Positions 35,238 through 44,179 of a DNA stretch of 64,000 nucleotides are shown here, piece after piece. Each line of letters begins with the position of its first letter. Position 1 is the stretch's first letter. The notes beneath the pieces were generated by a model. The model was not told where the DNA came from. It worked only from the letters and a program-made list of their open reading frames with translations, and searched no databases. The translations under genes and the position numbers were made by a program. The stretch comes from Gammaproteobacteria bacterium (lineage in GTDB: Bacteria > Pseudomonadota > Gammaproteobacteria > Eutrophobiales > Eutrophobiaceae). Where the stretch lies: positions 620,001 through 684,000 of the forward strand of contig SCUJ01000006.1 in assembly GCA_004297165.1 (NCBI GenBank), given 5' to 3'.

Positions 35238-36137
35238 ATGTTGAAGACTTCCAGCCTTACGCTGTTTCTGCTGACTTTCCTCACTCTGCCTGTGGCGGCG
35301 GAGGAAGTCACCCGCCGCGTGGACCTGGATGGCGTCACCCGCATCCGTATGGATGGCTCAAACAACCTGCATTTTACCCAGGGCGATGATGAACATGTCT
35401 CCATAACCACGGAAAAGGAGATGCTGGAGCGCGTCGATGCCCGGGTCGAAGGCAATCTGTTGCACCTCTCCCGCAAACGCCAGCAGAAAGGCTGGGGCTG
35501 GTTCAACAACGATTGGGGCAATAACCAAACCCCGGTGTATTTCGAGGTGGAGCTGAAGGACCTGAGTCAACTCCGGATTAACGGCGCCGGCAAGGTGGTC
35601 ATGGATGAGTTGGAAACCCCTAAGTTGACCCTGAACGCGGCGGGCAGCAGCGATTTCGAACTTGCCACGCTTAAGGCCGGAGAATTGAGATTACGCATGG
35701 CCGGCAGCAGCCGGCTCGAAGCGAAGGCTATCGCAGCAAAAGAAATTGAGGTACAGATCTTCGGCTCGGGCAAACTGGAGATCCCGGAGGTGACCGCGGA
35801 TGGCGTCGAATTGGCTATCGCGGGATCCGGAGATATCGAGGTCGATCGCCTGGAAACAAAAGACCTGGAGATTTCCATTAACGGATCCGGCGATGTCACC
35901 CTGGCTGGCAGCGTCGATTCGCAACGCCTTGCCGTCAACGGCTCGGGAAAATACCGGGCCTATGGGTTGGCGAGCCGGGCCGCCGATATCGAGGTCAACG
36001 GATCGGGCAGCGTCGAGGTGAATGTCCGGGAACAACTCACGACGGAGTTGAGCCGGGGCAGCGTGGTCACCTATCAGGGCGGACCGGATCTGAATATCGA
36101 CGCCAGCGGCGGCGGACGGGTGCGCCGGGCTGACTGA
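35238..36137 (+). CDS. Exported GIN-domain (DUF2807) protein
   Basis: A 299-residue protein. A signal peptide (MLKTSSLTLFLLTFLTLPVAA) precedes a parallel beta-helix-like domain built from repeated strands: LRINGAGKVVMDELE, LTLNAAGSSDFELATL, LRMAGSSRLEAKAI, VQIFGSGKLEIPEV, LAIAGSGDIEVDRLE and ISINGSGDVTLAG. The G-S-G/D repeat every 20 or so residues is the hallmark of the head-GIN domain. It probably lies in periplasm or outer surface; function unknown. First gene of the regulator/ABC operon (20-nt gap to the regulator). Confidence 0.88.
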   Translation: MLKTSSLTLFLLTFLTLPVAAEEVTRRVDLDGVTRIRMDGSNNLHFTQGDDEHVSITTEKEMLERVDARVEGNLLHLSRKRQQKGWGWFNNDWGNNQTPVYFEVELKDLSQLRINGAGKVVMDELETPKLTLNAAGSSDFELATLKAGELRLRMAGSSRLEAKAIAAKEIEVQIFGSGKLEIPEVTADGVELAIAGSGDIEVDRLETKDLEISINGSGDVTLAGSVDSQRLAVNGSGKYRAYGLASRAADIEVNGSGSVEVNVREQLTTELSRGSVVTYQGGPDLNIDASGGGRVRRAD

Positions 36138-36157
36138 ACCTGAAGAGACAGACGATC

Positions 36158-36520
36158 TTGCATATCTGGAACGACAATCATCCGATCTACCTGCAGCTCA
36201 GGGAGCGGCTCATCGCGCAAATCCTGGAAGGACGGCTGAAGGAAGGCGAGGCCATTCCCTCGGTGCGCCAGGTGTCGACGGAATACCGCATCAACCATCT
36301 GACCGTCGCCAAGGCCTATCAGGAACTGGTGACCGAGGGACTCCTGGAGAAACGTAGGGGGCTGGGCATGTTTGTACTCAAAGACGCGCAGAAAAAACTG
36401 CTGAAATACGAACGGGAACGCTTTCTGGCGGAGGAATTTCCGGAATTTTTACGGCGGATCCGCCGCCTCGGGCTCGACAAGGAGGAACTCATCCGCATGA
36501 TCCGCGAGGCCGGCGCATGA
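36158..36520 (+). CDS. GntR-family transcriptional regulator, YtrA subfamily
   Basis: A 120-residue short GntR protein: the winged HTH (PIYLQLRERLIAQILEGRLK, EGEAIPSVRQVSTEYRIN, EGLLEKRRGLGMFV) plus a small helical C-terminus without an effector domain, as in YtrA. The frame starts with TTG at 36158; MHIWNDNHPIY is the family N-terminus, so the TTG is accepted. It overlaps the downstream ATPase by 4 nt. Likely a repressor of its own operon, acting at the palindrome 35169-35192. Confidence 0.92.
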   Translation: MHIWNDNHPIYLQLRERLIAQILEGRLKEGEAIPSVRQVSTEYRINHLTVAKAYQELVTEGLLEKRRGLGMFVLKDAQKKLLKYERERFLAEEFPEFLRRIRRLGLDKEELIRMIREAGA

Positions 36521-37374
36521 GCGAGCCCATCGTCAGTCTCCGCGACGTCAGCAAACGCTACGGCGACACCTTGGCGTTGGATCAGGTGAATCTGTCCATC
36601 CAGCCCGGCCGGATCGTCGGGCTGGTCGGACCCAACGGGGCCGGCAAGACCACCTTGCTGAAATGCCTGCTCGGTCTCGCCCCTTACACCGGATCGATCC
36701 GGGTCATGGGCAAGGAGCCGGTGCGGCAACGGCAGGAATTGCTGCGGGATGTCTGCTTCATCGCCGACACGGCGATCCTGCCCCGCTGGATCAAGGTCCA
36801 TCAAGCCCTGGACTTTCTCGCCGGAGTGCATCCCCGTTTCAACCGCGCCAAGGCGGAGGCCTTTCTGAAAGAGACCAAGATCGGCCGTGACAAAAAAGTC
36901 AAACAGCTTTCCAAAGGCATGATTACGCAGTTGCATCTGGCGCTGGTCATGGCGATCGATGCCCGCCTGCTGGTGTTGGACGAACCGACGCTGGGACTCG
37001 ATATCCTCTACCGCAAGCAGTTCTACACCAGTCTCCTCAATGATTACTTTGATCAGGAGCGCACGATCCTGGTGACGACCCATCAGATCGAGGAGGTCGA
37101 GGACCTGCTTACGGATCTGGTCTTCATCCGCGACGGCCGCCTGATCCTCGACAAATCGCTGGAGGATTGTCAGGCGTCGTTTGCGGAATTGGAAGTCGCT
37201 CCGGAACATGTCGATCGAGCCCGCGCCCTGGGCCCCTTCCACGAACGCTCGGTATTGGGCAGCAGCGTCATGCTGTTCGAGAACAAATCGCGCGAAGAAC
37301 TCGCCACTCTCGGTCGGTTGCGGATCCCCGGCATCGCGGACCTGTTCGTGGCGAAGATGCAGCAGGGAGTCTGA
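36517..37374 (+). CDS. ABC transporter ATP-binding protein
   Basis: A 285-residue ATPase with Walker A LVGPNGAGKTTLLKCLLGL, signature QLSKGMITQLHLALVMAI (an LSKGM variant) and Walker B ARLLVLDEPTLGLDILYRK. A C-terminal extension of about 70 residues follows, as in exporters regulated by YtrA-like repressors. It pairs with the next-gene permease. Cell-envelope stress export is typical of the family; the substrate is not shown. Confidence 0.93.
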   Translation: MSEPIVSLRDVSKRYGDTLALDQVNLSIQPGRIVGLVGPNGAGKTTLLKCLLGLAPYTGSIRVMGKEPVRQRQELLRDVCFIADTAILPRWIKVHQALDFLAGVHPRFNRAKAEAFLKETKIGRDKKVKQLSKGMITQLHLALVMAIDARLLVLDEPTLGLDILYRKQFYTSLLNDYFDQERTILVTTHQIEEVEDLLTDLVFIRDGRLILDKSLEDCQASFAELEVAPEHVDRARALGPFHERSVLGSSVMLFENKSREELATLGRLRIPGIADLFVAKMQQGV

Positions 37375-37378
37375 AGGC

Positions 37379-38350
37379 ATGAACGTCTATCTGAGTCTGA
37401 TCAAACGGGAGTTTCAGGAACATTCCGGCCTGTTCATCTTGCTGCCCGCCGCGGTGACAGCCGGGCTAATCCTGATCATGTTGTATACCGCATGGAAATT
37501 CCCGCCGAACAGCGCCTTGTTCGAATTCGGTCTTATCGAACTCGTGGTAAATGAGGAACCGGATGCCGAGGCCGACACGGTGAAGCGGCAGGACTACATC
37601 GTCGATTTCGAGGCCGGCAGGTTGCGCCCGCTGGAACAGGGCGCCGACGCGGACGCAAACGGAACGACCGTGAGCGAGATCGTGTCGGAGTCACTCTACG
37701 GGATTCATATGCTTTACCAGTCGCTCGCCGGGTTCGTCATGGTCTTTTATCTGCTCTATTGCCTGTATTCCGATCGCAAGGACCGCAGCATCCTCTTCTG
37801 GAAGTCGATGCCGATAGCGGAATTCAAGAATGTCGCGGTCAAATTTCTGGTGGCCGTCCTGGCCGTGCCGCTAATCGCCATGGCGTTCTCTTGGGTTGTC
37901 GAGCTGGGCTTCCTGTCGCTGGTCGCCTATATGGTGGACAAGGGCGCCCCGGAGATCTGGGCATCGGCCTGGCCGAACATCGAGATCTTCCCGTCCTTGA
38001 TCCGTCAGGCGTGGTCCCCTTTCTGGATCGCCCTGTGGATGCTGCCCATCAATGCCTGGCTGATCTTCTCTTCGGCCCTCGCCCGGCGCGAACCCTTTCT
38101 CATCGCGCTAATACCTATAGCGGGCGTGATGATAATCGAGACGCTGAGCTTCGGCACCAATTACATCAGTGGTTGGATCGGGGAGCATTTTGTCCATATC
38201 TCGCTCCAAAGTCCCAGTCTGCCGCCGGATACCGCACAACAACTCTATGGCGGCGGCCTCGGCGTCGCGGACCTGATTGCGGGCGTGGTCCTTGCCGGCG
38301 CCCTGCTTGGCGGCGCAGTCTGGTTGCGTAATTACCGGTTTGAATTATGA
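37379..38350 (+). CDS. ABC transporter permease
   Basis: A 323-residue membrane protein beginning MNVYLSLIKREFQEHSGLFI, with about six helices: LFILLPAAVTAGLILIMLY, LAGFVMVFYLLYCLYSDRKD, FLVAVLAVPLIAMAFSWVVEL, LWMLPINAWLIFSSALA, FLIALIPIAGVMIIETLS and ADLIAGVVLAGALLGGAVWL. The D-R-K-D-R-S-I-L-F-W-K-S pattern after helix two is typical of ABC-2 permeases. It starts 4 nt after the ATPase stop; a longer in-frame reading upstream lies within the ATPase and is rejected. Confidence 0.9.
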   Translation: MNVYLSLIKREFQEHSGLFILLPAAVTAGLILIMLYTAWKFPPNSALFEFGLIELVVNEEPDAEADTVKRQDYIVDFEAGRLRPLEQGADADANGTTVSEIVSESLYGIHMLYQSLAGFVMVFYLLYCLYSDRKDRSILFWKSMPIAEFKNVAVKFLVAVLAVPLIAMAFSWVVELGFLSLVAYMVDKGAPEIWASAWPNIEIFPSLIRQAWSPFWIALWMLPINAWLIFSSALARREPFLIALIPIAGVMIIETLSFGTNYISGWIGEHFVHISLQSPSLPPDTAQQLYGGGLGVADLIAGVVLAGALLGGAVWLRNYRFEL

Positions 38351-38368
38351 ACGCAGTATGCGACTGAC

Positions 38369-38662
38369 TCAGTGCGCCTTGGCATATTCCCGCAGCACCT
38401 CGACCACCTCGATCCGGTAATCCTCGTACCAGCGCTCCCGCCCAAGGGCCTGCGCGGCCTGGTGTTCCGGGTCTTCGCGCCATGAGCGAATGTCGTCGAG
38501 GGAATCCCACCAGGAGATGCTGAGTTCCTGCTTGCCCTCGCTGAAGGAGACGAAATCCCGGCAGTTGTAGCGAGAAAATGCAAGCTGTCGCAGACGGCCC
38601 GCGGTGGAATCATAGTCAGGATCGAGTTGTCCGATCGTGGCGCGGAAGATCACCGCGTACAT
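38369..38662 (-). CDS. Antibiotic biosynthesis monooxygenase (ABM) domain protein
   Basis: A 97-residue ferredoxin-like-fold protein: YAVIFRATIGQLDPDYDSTA, then SISWWDSLDDIRSWREDPEHQAAQALGRERW. The ELSISWWDS and W..DPEHQ blocks are the ABM signature. Members range from heme-degrading or quinone monooxygenases to proteins of unknown role; no cofactor is visible. It precedes the cytochrome c' gene's 3' end on the same strand by 12 nt. Confidence 0.85.
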   Translation of the reverse strand: MYAVIFRATIGQLDPDYDSTAGRLRQLAFSRYNCRDFVSFSEGKQELSISWWDSLDDIRSWREDPEHQAAQALGRERWYEDYRIEVVEVLREYAKAH

Positions 38663-38674
38663 GATCGATTCTTG

Positions 38675-39175
38675 TTACTCATGGTCATGGGCATGTTCCT
38701 CGGGTTGCGAGAATCCGGGGAACCTGGCTGGCGTGTAGAGCGCATGACAGGTCGTACACGCCTCGATGAGACGGTAGAAATGAAACGCGCTGAGCTCCGC
38801 GTCATGCTTCCCGGCCGCCGCCGCGAGTTTAGCCGCTTCTTCATGGAATGCCCCATCCAGCCGCTTGAAATGGTCGGGCAATGCGCTTTCGAGTTCCTCG
38901 CGCTGCGCCTTGGACAGTTGTTTCTCGAGGATGTAACTCTCCTGTATTTCCTTGCCAATCCGGGCCACGTTCTCCCAGTCCGCCGCCGCGATGGCGCCGG
39001 GCAACGTGTTCGCCCCTACGAGCAGCGCCTGCATTTCCCCGCGCAACAGTTCCATAAGTTCCAGGGACAGATTGAGATTAGCGCCAGGGGGATGCTCATC
39101 CTCTGCAATGCTATTCGACGATATGGCAACCAAAGCGTAAACCATTAAACCGGCAAGTCTACGGAGAGGCAACAT
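38675..39175 (-). CDS. Cytochrome c'-like heme protein
   Basis: A 166-residue exported protein: signal segment (RLAGLMVYALVAISSNSIAE), a mostly helical body (LELMELLRGEMQALLVGANT, WENVARIGKEIQESYILEK), and a single heme c motif ACTTCHALY near the C-terminus. A helical bundle with a C-terminal CXXCH is the pattern of cytochrome c', which binds NO or CO in the periplasm. The His-rich tail HAHDHE may bind metal. It lies between the ABM gene and a hypothetical gene on the same strand. Confidence 0.75.
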   Translation of the reverse strand: MLPLRRLAGLMVYALVAISSNSIAEDEHPPGANLNLSLELMELLRGEMQALLVGANTLPGAIAAADWENVARIGKEIQESYILEKQLSKAQREELESALPDHFKRLDGAFHEEAAKLAAAAGKHDAELSAFHFYRLIEACTTCHALYTPARFPGFSQPEEHAHDHE

Positions 39176-39182
39176 AACCCGG

Positions 39183-39956
39183 TCAGCGCTTGAAGATATT
39201 TTTCAATCGGGAGGCTGTGGACTCCAGCCTCGTCTCGGCTTTGGCAGCCTCCTCCGGCGCCGCCTTCGCCTGTTTTCCCTGGCTCAGTTTCTCTTGAAGT
39301 TGCCGGCGTAATTCCTCCGGCATGGTATAGCCGGCCAGCTCCATGAATTTATTTTGATGTCCCAGTATGAACTTGGCGAACTCATCCATGAATTCCTCAT
39401 TAATTGTTTCAGGTTTGATGCGGATCTGTTGCGCCCCTGGCGCGGAAAAATTTTCGATCGTGAGATTTATCATCCTGTCCGGCAAACTCGCTTCACACTT
39501 GATCCTGGTGGTAAACAGGGGTTTTATCACAAAAGCGCTCCTGTTCGCGCCATCATTCGTTTCATCGAATTTCGTGGCGAGATCCTTCAACAGGGTGCGA
39601 ATCTTGTTAATCATCACGTCATTACCGACAGAAAGACGTTGATTATGCTCGCCTGTGAGTTCATACCTGACGGTAAATGACCGGCCGTCCTTCTGCTGAT
39701 CCGGATTAAATTTGAAATTCCTTTTTTTCAGTTTTCGAAAGGTCACATCCTTGGTCAAGGTGAAGATGTGATCGTCGTCAGGCTCAAGAGAATTAAGCGT
39801 TTCAACCAGATCTTTGAGGTATTGTCTGAGCGTGAAGAGTTTTGGGGCGATGAGGTGCCAGTTGACCTCTTCGCCGCGCAATGTCTTGCTGGAATCCAGG
39901 GTCCCCTGGGACTGTTTCTGCTGCGCCTGTTTTTTCAGATCGTCTAGTAGAGCCAT
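39183..39956 (-). CDS. Hypothetical cytoplasmic protein
   Basis: A 257-residue soluble protein not recognised with confidence. It starts MALLDDLKKQAQQKQSQG, a Gln-rich helix, has a core with many charged strands (FRKLKKRNFKFNPDQQKDG, RLSVGNDVMINKIRTLLKDL, NLTIENFSAPGAQQIRIKPE) and ends with a helical, Lys/Ala-rich tail (KAAPEEAAKAETRLESTA). No signal peptide or membrane segment is present. The ATG at 39956 is preferred to one 18 nt upstream. The neighbours (cytochrome c' and gcvH) give no clear hint. Confidence 0.7.
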   Translation of the reverse strand: MALLDDLKKQAQQKQSQGTLDSSKTLRGEEVNWHLIAPKLFTLRQYLKDLVETLNSLEPDDDHIFTLTKDVTFRKLKKRNFKFNPDQQKDGRSFTVRYELTGEHNQRLSVGNDVMINKIRTLLKDLATKFDETNDGANRSAFVIKPLFTTRIKCEASLPDRMINLTIENFSAPGAQQIRIKPETINEEFMDEFAKFILGHQNKFMELAGYTMPEELRRQLQEKLSQGKQAKAAPEEAAKAETRLESTASRLKNIFKR

Positions 39957-40102
39957 TTCATATCGAACCTTCAAAAGCAGTTGCTATTACCCCTCCATCT
40001 TTTCATACGGCAGTGTCATTCGCTTCCTGATACAAGGATATATCATCTCCACTGGATTGGCATGACCAGAATGGGCGGCAGAGGAATAATTTGTGGCTGA
40101 CA

Positions 40103-40480
40103 TTAAAGACCGGCGATATAAGACTCGTAGGTCTCCTGGTCCATCAGGCCGGCAATGAAATCAAGACCCTCCGGACGCATCCGGAAGAACCAGCCGTCAC
40201 CCAGGGGATCGCGGTTCACAGTCTCGGGCGACTCCACGAGGAGGGGGTTGACCGCGACCACGCTACCGTTCACCGGCGCCGCTATTTCATCGGCGGTCTT
40301 GACAGACTCTATCACCGCGGCGGTTTCCCCCTGCTTGAGCAGCCGGCCCGGTTCCGGCAATTCGACATACACCACATCGCCCAATTGATCCTGGGCATAC
40401 TGGGTAATGCCGACTGTAATGGCGCCGTCCGGTTCACTGCGGATCCAGGCATGACCCTCGGTAAACTTCAACTCATTCAT
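40103..40480 (-). CDS. gcvH: Glycine cleavage system H protein
   Basis: A 125-residue lipoyl carrier. The lipoylation Lys is in AVIESVKTADEIAAP (about residue 61), and the N-terminal FTEGHAWIR and TQYAQDQLGDVVYVELP are typical. It shuttles the aminomethyl group between P, T and L proteins, which deliver methylene-THF. It stands alone here without gcvT or gcvP. It feeds the same C1-THF pool used by the MetF complex at 26 kb. Confidence 0.97.
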   Translation of the reverse strand: MNELKFTEGHAWIRSEPDGAITVGITQYAQDQLGDVVYVELPEPGRLLKQGETAAVIESVKTADEIAAPVNGSVVAVNPLLVESPETVNRDPLGDGWFFRMRPEGLDFIAGLMDQETYESYIAGL

Positions 40481-40538
40481 TTATTTTAGTTCCAACCTTA
40501 TGACATCGGGGCAGGATTATACAAGGATACCCGATACT

Positions 40539-41336
40539 TTAAATCAGACAGACGTCCAGCCAGCGCACACTGGTTTCGATCCGGCCGTCAGGGTGCAATT
40601 CGAGCAGGCGATATGCCGGCGGCAGGTCGTCCCTGACCGGCAACAAAGTCGAGGGTTTGAATTGCGCACAGGTCGAGGGCGTCCCGTAAAGGTTGATGTC
40701 TCCCCGGCGCCCCTGATATTCCTGGTGGATATGTCCCCACACGACTCCACGCACCGACGGCCGGCATTCCACTACGGTCCAGAACTCGGCGGCATTTTCG
40801 AGCATCATGTTGTCCATCCAGACACAATCGATCCGCGTCGGGTGATGGTGCAAAGCGATCAACCGGTTCGAAGGGCTGTCTTCGTTCAAGGTCGTGGACA
40901 GAAATCCCAGCTCGCTCGCACTCAACCTGCCGCTGTGACGCCCCGTCAGATGGCTGTCGAGCAGCAGGATCTGCCATGCCTTGCTATTGACAAGCCTTGG
41001 CGTGTTGATAAATCCGAGATTCAATAGCTCGCGCATGAGAGTCGGATCATCGTGGTTGCCGGGCAGGCAGCAGACCGGGGTCTGGAGTTCGCCGAGCAGC
41101 GCCGCGAGTCGTCTATAAGCCGCCGCGGACGGGTCATGCACCAGATCGCCGGTCACCAATACCAGATTCGGTCCGGGCTTCAACTTGCCGATGGCGGCAA
41201 TGACCGCCGCGAGACTCGCATGGGTATCGACCCCCATGAAGGCATCACCAGGCGCTTCCAGGATATGCGTATCCGTGATCTGCGCCACCCGGATTACGCC
41301 ATCATCAGTCAGAGAAATGGTCTGCGGAATGCCCAT
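40539..41336 (-). CDS. cpdA: 3',5'-cyclic-AMP phosphodiesterase
   Basis: A 265-residue calcineurin-like metallophosphoesterase: RVAQITDTHILEAPGDAFMG, LVTGDLVHDPSAAAYRRLA, CLPGNHDDPTLM, LHHHPTRID and VVWGHIHQEYQG give all five metal-binding motifs. Family members hydrolyse cAMP in gammaproteobacteria, and GDAFMGVDTH is typical of CpdA. The start of the gene lies close to that of asnS, which is divergent with a 55-nt gap. Confidence 0.92.
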   Translation of the reverse strand: MGIPQTISLTDDGVIRVAQITDTHILEAPGDAFMGVDTHASLAAVIAAIGKLKPGPNLVLVTGDLVHDPSAAAYRRLAALLGELQTPVCCLPGNHDDPTLMRELLNLGFINTPRLVNSKAWQILLLDSHLTGRHSGRLSASELGFLSTTLNEDSPSNRLIALHHHPTRIDCVWMDNMMLENAAEFWTVVECRPSVRGVVWGHIHQEYQGRRGDINLYGTPSTCAQFKPSTLLPVRDDLPPAYRLLELHPDGRIETSVRWLDVCLI

Positions 41337-41391
41337 GGCGCTGGATTATAATACGGCGACGCCAAAGAATACTTACAACGCCGGAGCAACC

Positions 41392-42771
41392 ATGAGCCAC
41401 AGCGTAAAATCGTTATTGCGCGCCGAATCCGCCCTGCCGGACATTACCCTCAAGGGCTGGGTCCGCACCCGCCGCGACGCGCGCGATTTCTCCTTCCTGG
41501 AAGTGAATGACGGTTCCTGTCTCGCGAACCTCCAGGTTATCGTCGCGGCCGGACTGCCGGGTTATGAGACGATCAAGCAGTTCAACACCGGGGCCGCCGT
41601 CAAGATTCAGGGAGACCTGGTGGAATCGCCGGGCAAGGGACAGCGCTGGGAGTTGCGCGCCACCGCCATCGAACTCATCGGCGGGGCCGGCGAGGATTTC
41701 CCCTTGCAAAAAAAACGGCATACGGATGAGTACCTGCGCACCATCGCCCATCTGCGCCCGCGCACCAATAAATACGGGGCGATGTTCCGCCTGCGTTCGC
41801 GGCTGGCGCACGCGATCCATTGTTTCTTCCAGGAGCGGGGTTTCCACTGGATTCACACGCCCATCATCACCGGCTCCGACTGCGAAGGGGCCGGCGAGAT
41901 GTTCACCGTCACCACCCTGGATCTCGCCCAGGCGCCGAAGGTGGCGGGCAAGGTGGATTTCAACCAGGATTTCTTCGGCCGCGAGGCGCATCTGACCGTC
42001 TCCGGCCAATTATCCGTCGAGACCTGTTGTCTCGCGCTGGGGAAGGTTTACACCTTCGGTCCGACCTTTCGTTCGGAGAATTCGAACACCAGCCGGCACA
42101 TGGCCGAATTCTGGATGATCGAACCGGAAGTGGCCTTCGCCGACCTCGCGGCGGACATGACCCTCGCGGAAGAGTTGATCAGATATCTGGTGCGCTTCGT
42201 GTTGCAGGAATGCGCCGAAGACCTGGATGTCTTTGCCCGGTTCGTGGACCAGGGTTTGATCCCGCGGCTCGAAAACATCGCCTCCCACGACTTCATCCGC
42301 CTGTCTTATACCGACGCGATTGCCATCCTCCTCGGCAGCGGCCACAGCTTCGAGTACGCCCCGGCCTGGGGACGCGACCTGCAATCCGAGCACGAACGTT
42401 TCCTCACCGAGGTGCATTTCAAACAGCCGGTCATCGTTCATGACTATCCGAAAGAGATCAAGGCCTTCTACATGCGCTGCAATGATGACGACCGGACCGT
42501 CGCCGCGATGGACGTGCTGGTGCCCGCCATCGGCGAGATCATCGGCGGCAGTCAGCGCGAGGAACGGTTGGATGTGCTGACCGGCCGCATCGAAGCGACC
42601 GGGGGCAGGCAGGAGGATTACTGGTGGTATCTGGATACTCGGCGCTTCGGGAGCGCCCCGCATTCCGGTTTCGGTCTGGGGTTCGAACGGTTACTGATGC
42701 TGGCGACGGGTGTCGGCAATATCCGGGATGTCATCCCCTTCCCGCGCACGCCGCGATCCCTGGAATTCTAA
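41392..42771 (+). CDS. asnS: Asparaginyl-tRNA synthetase
   Basis: A 459-residue class II synthetase. The N-terminal OB fold (VKSLLRAESALPDITLKGWV) is followed by motif 2 (TFRSENSNTSRHMAEFWMIE) and motif 3 (GLGFERLLMLATGVGNIRD). SGQLSVETCCLALGKVYTFGP identifies AsnRS over AspRS. The ATG at 41392 gives the standard length; the in-frame extension upstream overlaps cpdA. Confidence 0.97.
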   Translation: MSHSVKSLLRAESALPDITLKGWVRTRRDARDFSFLEVNDGSCLANLQVIVAAGLPGYETIKQFNTGAAVKIQGDLVESPGKGQRWELRATAIELIGGAGEDFPLQKKRHTDEYLRTIAHLRPRTNKYGAMFRLRSRLAHAIHCFFQERGFHWIHTPIITGSDCEGAGEMFTVTTLDLAQAPKVAGKVDFNQDFFGREAHLTVSGQLSVETCCLALGKVYTFGPTFRSENSNTSRHMAEFWMIEPEVAFADLAADMTLAEELIRYLVRFVLQECAEDLDVFARFVDQGLIPRLENIASHDFIRLSYTDAIAILLGSGHSFEYAPAWGRDLQSEHERFLTEVHFKQPVIVHDYPKEIKAFYMRCNDDDRTVAAMDVLVPAIGEIIGGSQREERLDVLTGRIEATGGRQEDYWWYLDTRRFGSAPHSGFGLGFERLLMLATGVGNIRDVIPFPRTPRSLEF

Positions 42772-42775
42772 CCCG

Positions 42776-44035
42776 TTAACCGACCAGGTAGACCGCGGCG
42801 ATGCCGGAGAGGCCCAGCGCCACGGCAATCGGGATCATCGTCCGGCGCAGGGCGGCGGCGCCCAGCCAGATGGTCATGCCGCTCTTCACCAGGGTATTGG
42901 AGATGACGGCGATGACGATTGTGCGCGCGGCGGGCGCGGCGCTCTCCGGATCGGACAAGGCGAGATTCGCCATCGACAGCGAGATGGCGTCCACGTCGGT
43001 GAGCCCGGCCAGCGCCCCGGCGACATACAAACCTGTATTGCCAAAATAGACCTGCGCCGCCTTCGCGATAAAGACCACCACTGCGAACAACCCGCCAAAT
43101 TTAATCGCCTCGCCCAGTTCGAACGGATTGTGGCCGGACTCCACCTCGGCCTTCTCGGTGCTGCGGCCCTTGCGCCAGAGCAACACGCAAACGCCCAGAC
43201 TCACAACGCCCAACACCACGAGACCGGAGGCCAGATGCATCGCGAGCGCGGCATTGATAACCGCCACTTCGATGACCACGCGGAAGAACATCACCGTCCA
43301 GGATAACAGGATCGCCAGCGCCAGCACGGGCGCGAGGATATCGGCCTCCTTGCGGCTGCGCTGGGAAAAACCCAAAGTGACCGCGGTGCTGGAGACGAGT
43401 CCGCCAAGCAGGCCGGTGATGCCGAAGCCGTGCTCCCTGCCGACGACCTTGATCAGGATATACCCGACGAAATTCAGACCCGCAATCAGCACCACCATCA
43501 GCCAGGTCTTGTAAGGATTGATGACCTCCAGCCCTTCCGGTCCGTAATTGGCGTTCGGCACCAGCGGGAGGATGATCAAGGTAATGATCGCGAACTTGAG
43601 CGTAGCCTCGACATCCGAGGACTCGATTCGTTTCGCCAGATCATGCAGCCAGCCCTTCAAGGCCAGCAACAGCATGCAGGAGACGGTAATCGCCCCGGCG
43701 ATCCCGACTTGTCCCCAGGCGCACAAGCCGCCGATGAAAAAGGTCAGCAGGACCGATACTTCAGTGGTCATGCCGAGATCCCCTGCCCGCGCGGTCATGA
43801 TATAAGCGGCAACGATGAGCCCGGCAATCGCGGTGAAGACCACGGCCGGGAACCAGGCGAGTCCGGAATGAATCCCGGTAAATACCGCTGTCGCCCCGAG
43901 CAGGGCGACGAGGGCGAAGGTGCGCACGCCGGCAAAGCTCTGCCGCTGGTCCCGCGTGCGTTCGCGTTCCAGCCCGATGAGCATGCCGAGCCCGAGAGCG
44001 GCGCCAAACTGCCAGGCGGCTTCGATGTCGATCAT
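42776..44035 (-). CDS. MgtC/SapB and DUF4010 membrane protein
   Basis: A 419-residue polytopic protein. The N-terminal MgtC-like part (FGAALGLGMLIGLERERTRDQ, FAGVRTFALVALLGATAVF) precedes the DUF4010 region with repeated helices and LTDVDAISLSMANLA. Family members are implicated in magnesium or phosphate homeostasis and virulence in some pathogens; this larger DUF4010 type is uncharacterised. The ATG at 44035 is used in place of TTG at 44038. It is convergent with asnS, with only 4 nt between stops. Confidence 0.9.
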   Translation of the reverse strand: MIDIEAAWQFGAALGLGMLIGLERERTRDQRQSFAGVRTFALVALLGATAVFTGIHSGLAWFPAVVFTAIAGLIVAAYIMTARAGDLGMTTEVSVLLTFFIGGLCAWGQVGIAGAITVSCMLLLALKGWLHDLAKRIESSDVEATLKFAIITLIILPLVPNANYGPEGLEVINPYKTWLMVVLIAGLNFVGYILIKVVGREHGFGITGLLGGLVSSTAVTLGFSQRSRKEADILAPVLALAILLSWTVMFFRVVIEVAVINAALAMHLASGLVVLGVVSLGVCVLLWRKGRSTEKAEVESGHNPFELGEAIKFGGLFAVVVFIAKAAQVYFGNTGLYVAGALAGLTDVDAISLSMANLALSDPESAAPAARTIVIAVISNTLVKSGMTIWLGAAALRRTMIPIAVALGLSGIAAVYLVG

Positions 44036-44179
44036 CAAGGTTTCTGCCGGTTGTCACACATGATTTCTAACTATAGAGTACGGTCAGATTTCCGGCAAAC
44101 CTGTGATGGTCTTTAAGTAAACTCCCGGTTTATACTGCCGGCATCAACAAGATCTTCCCATCTTAAGGAGACCGCCGCC

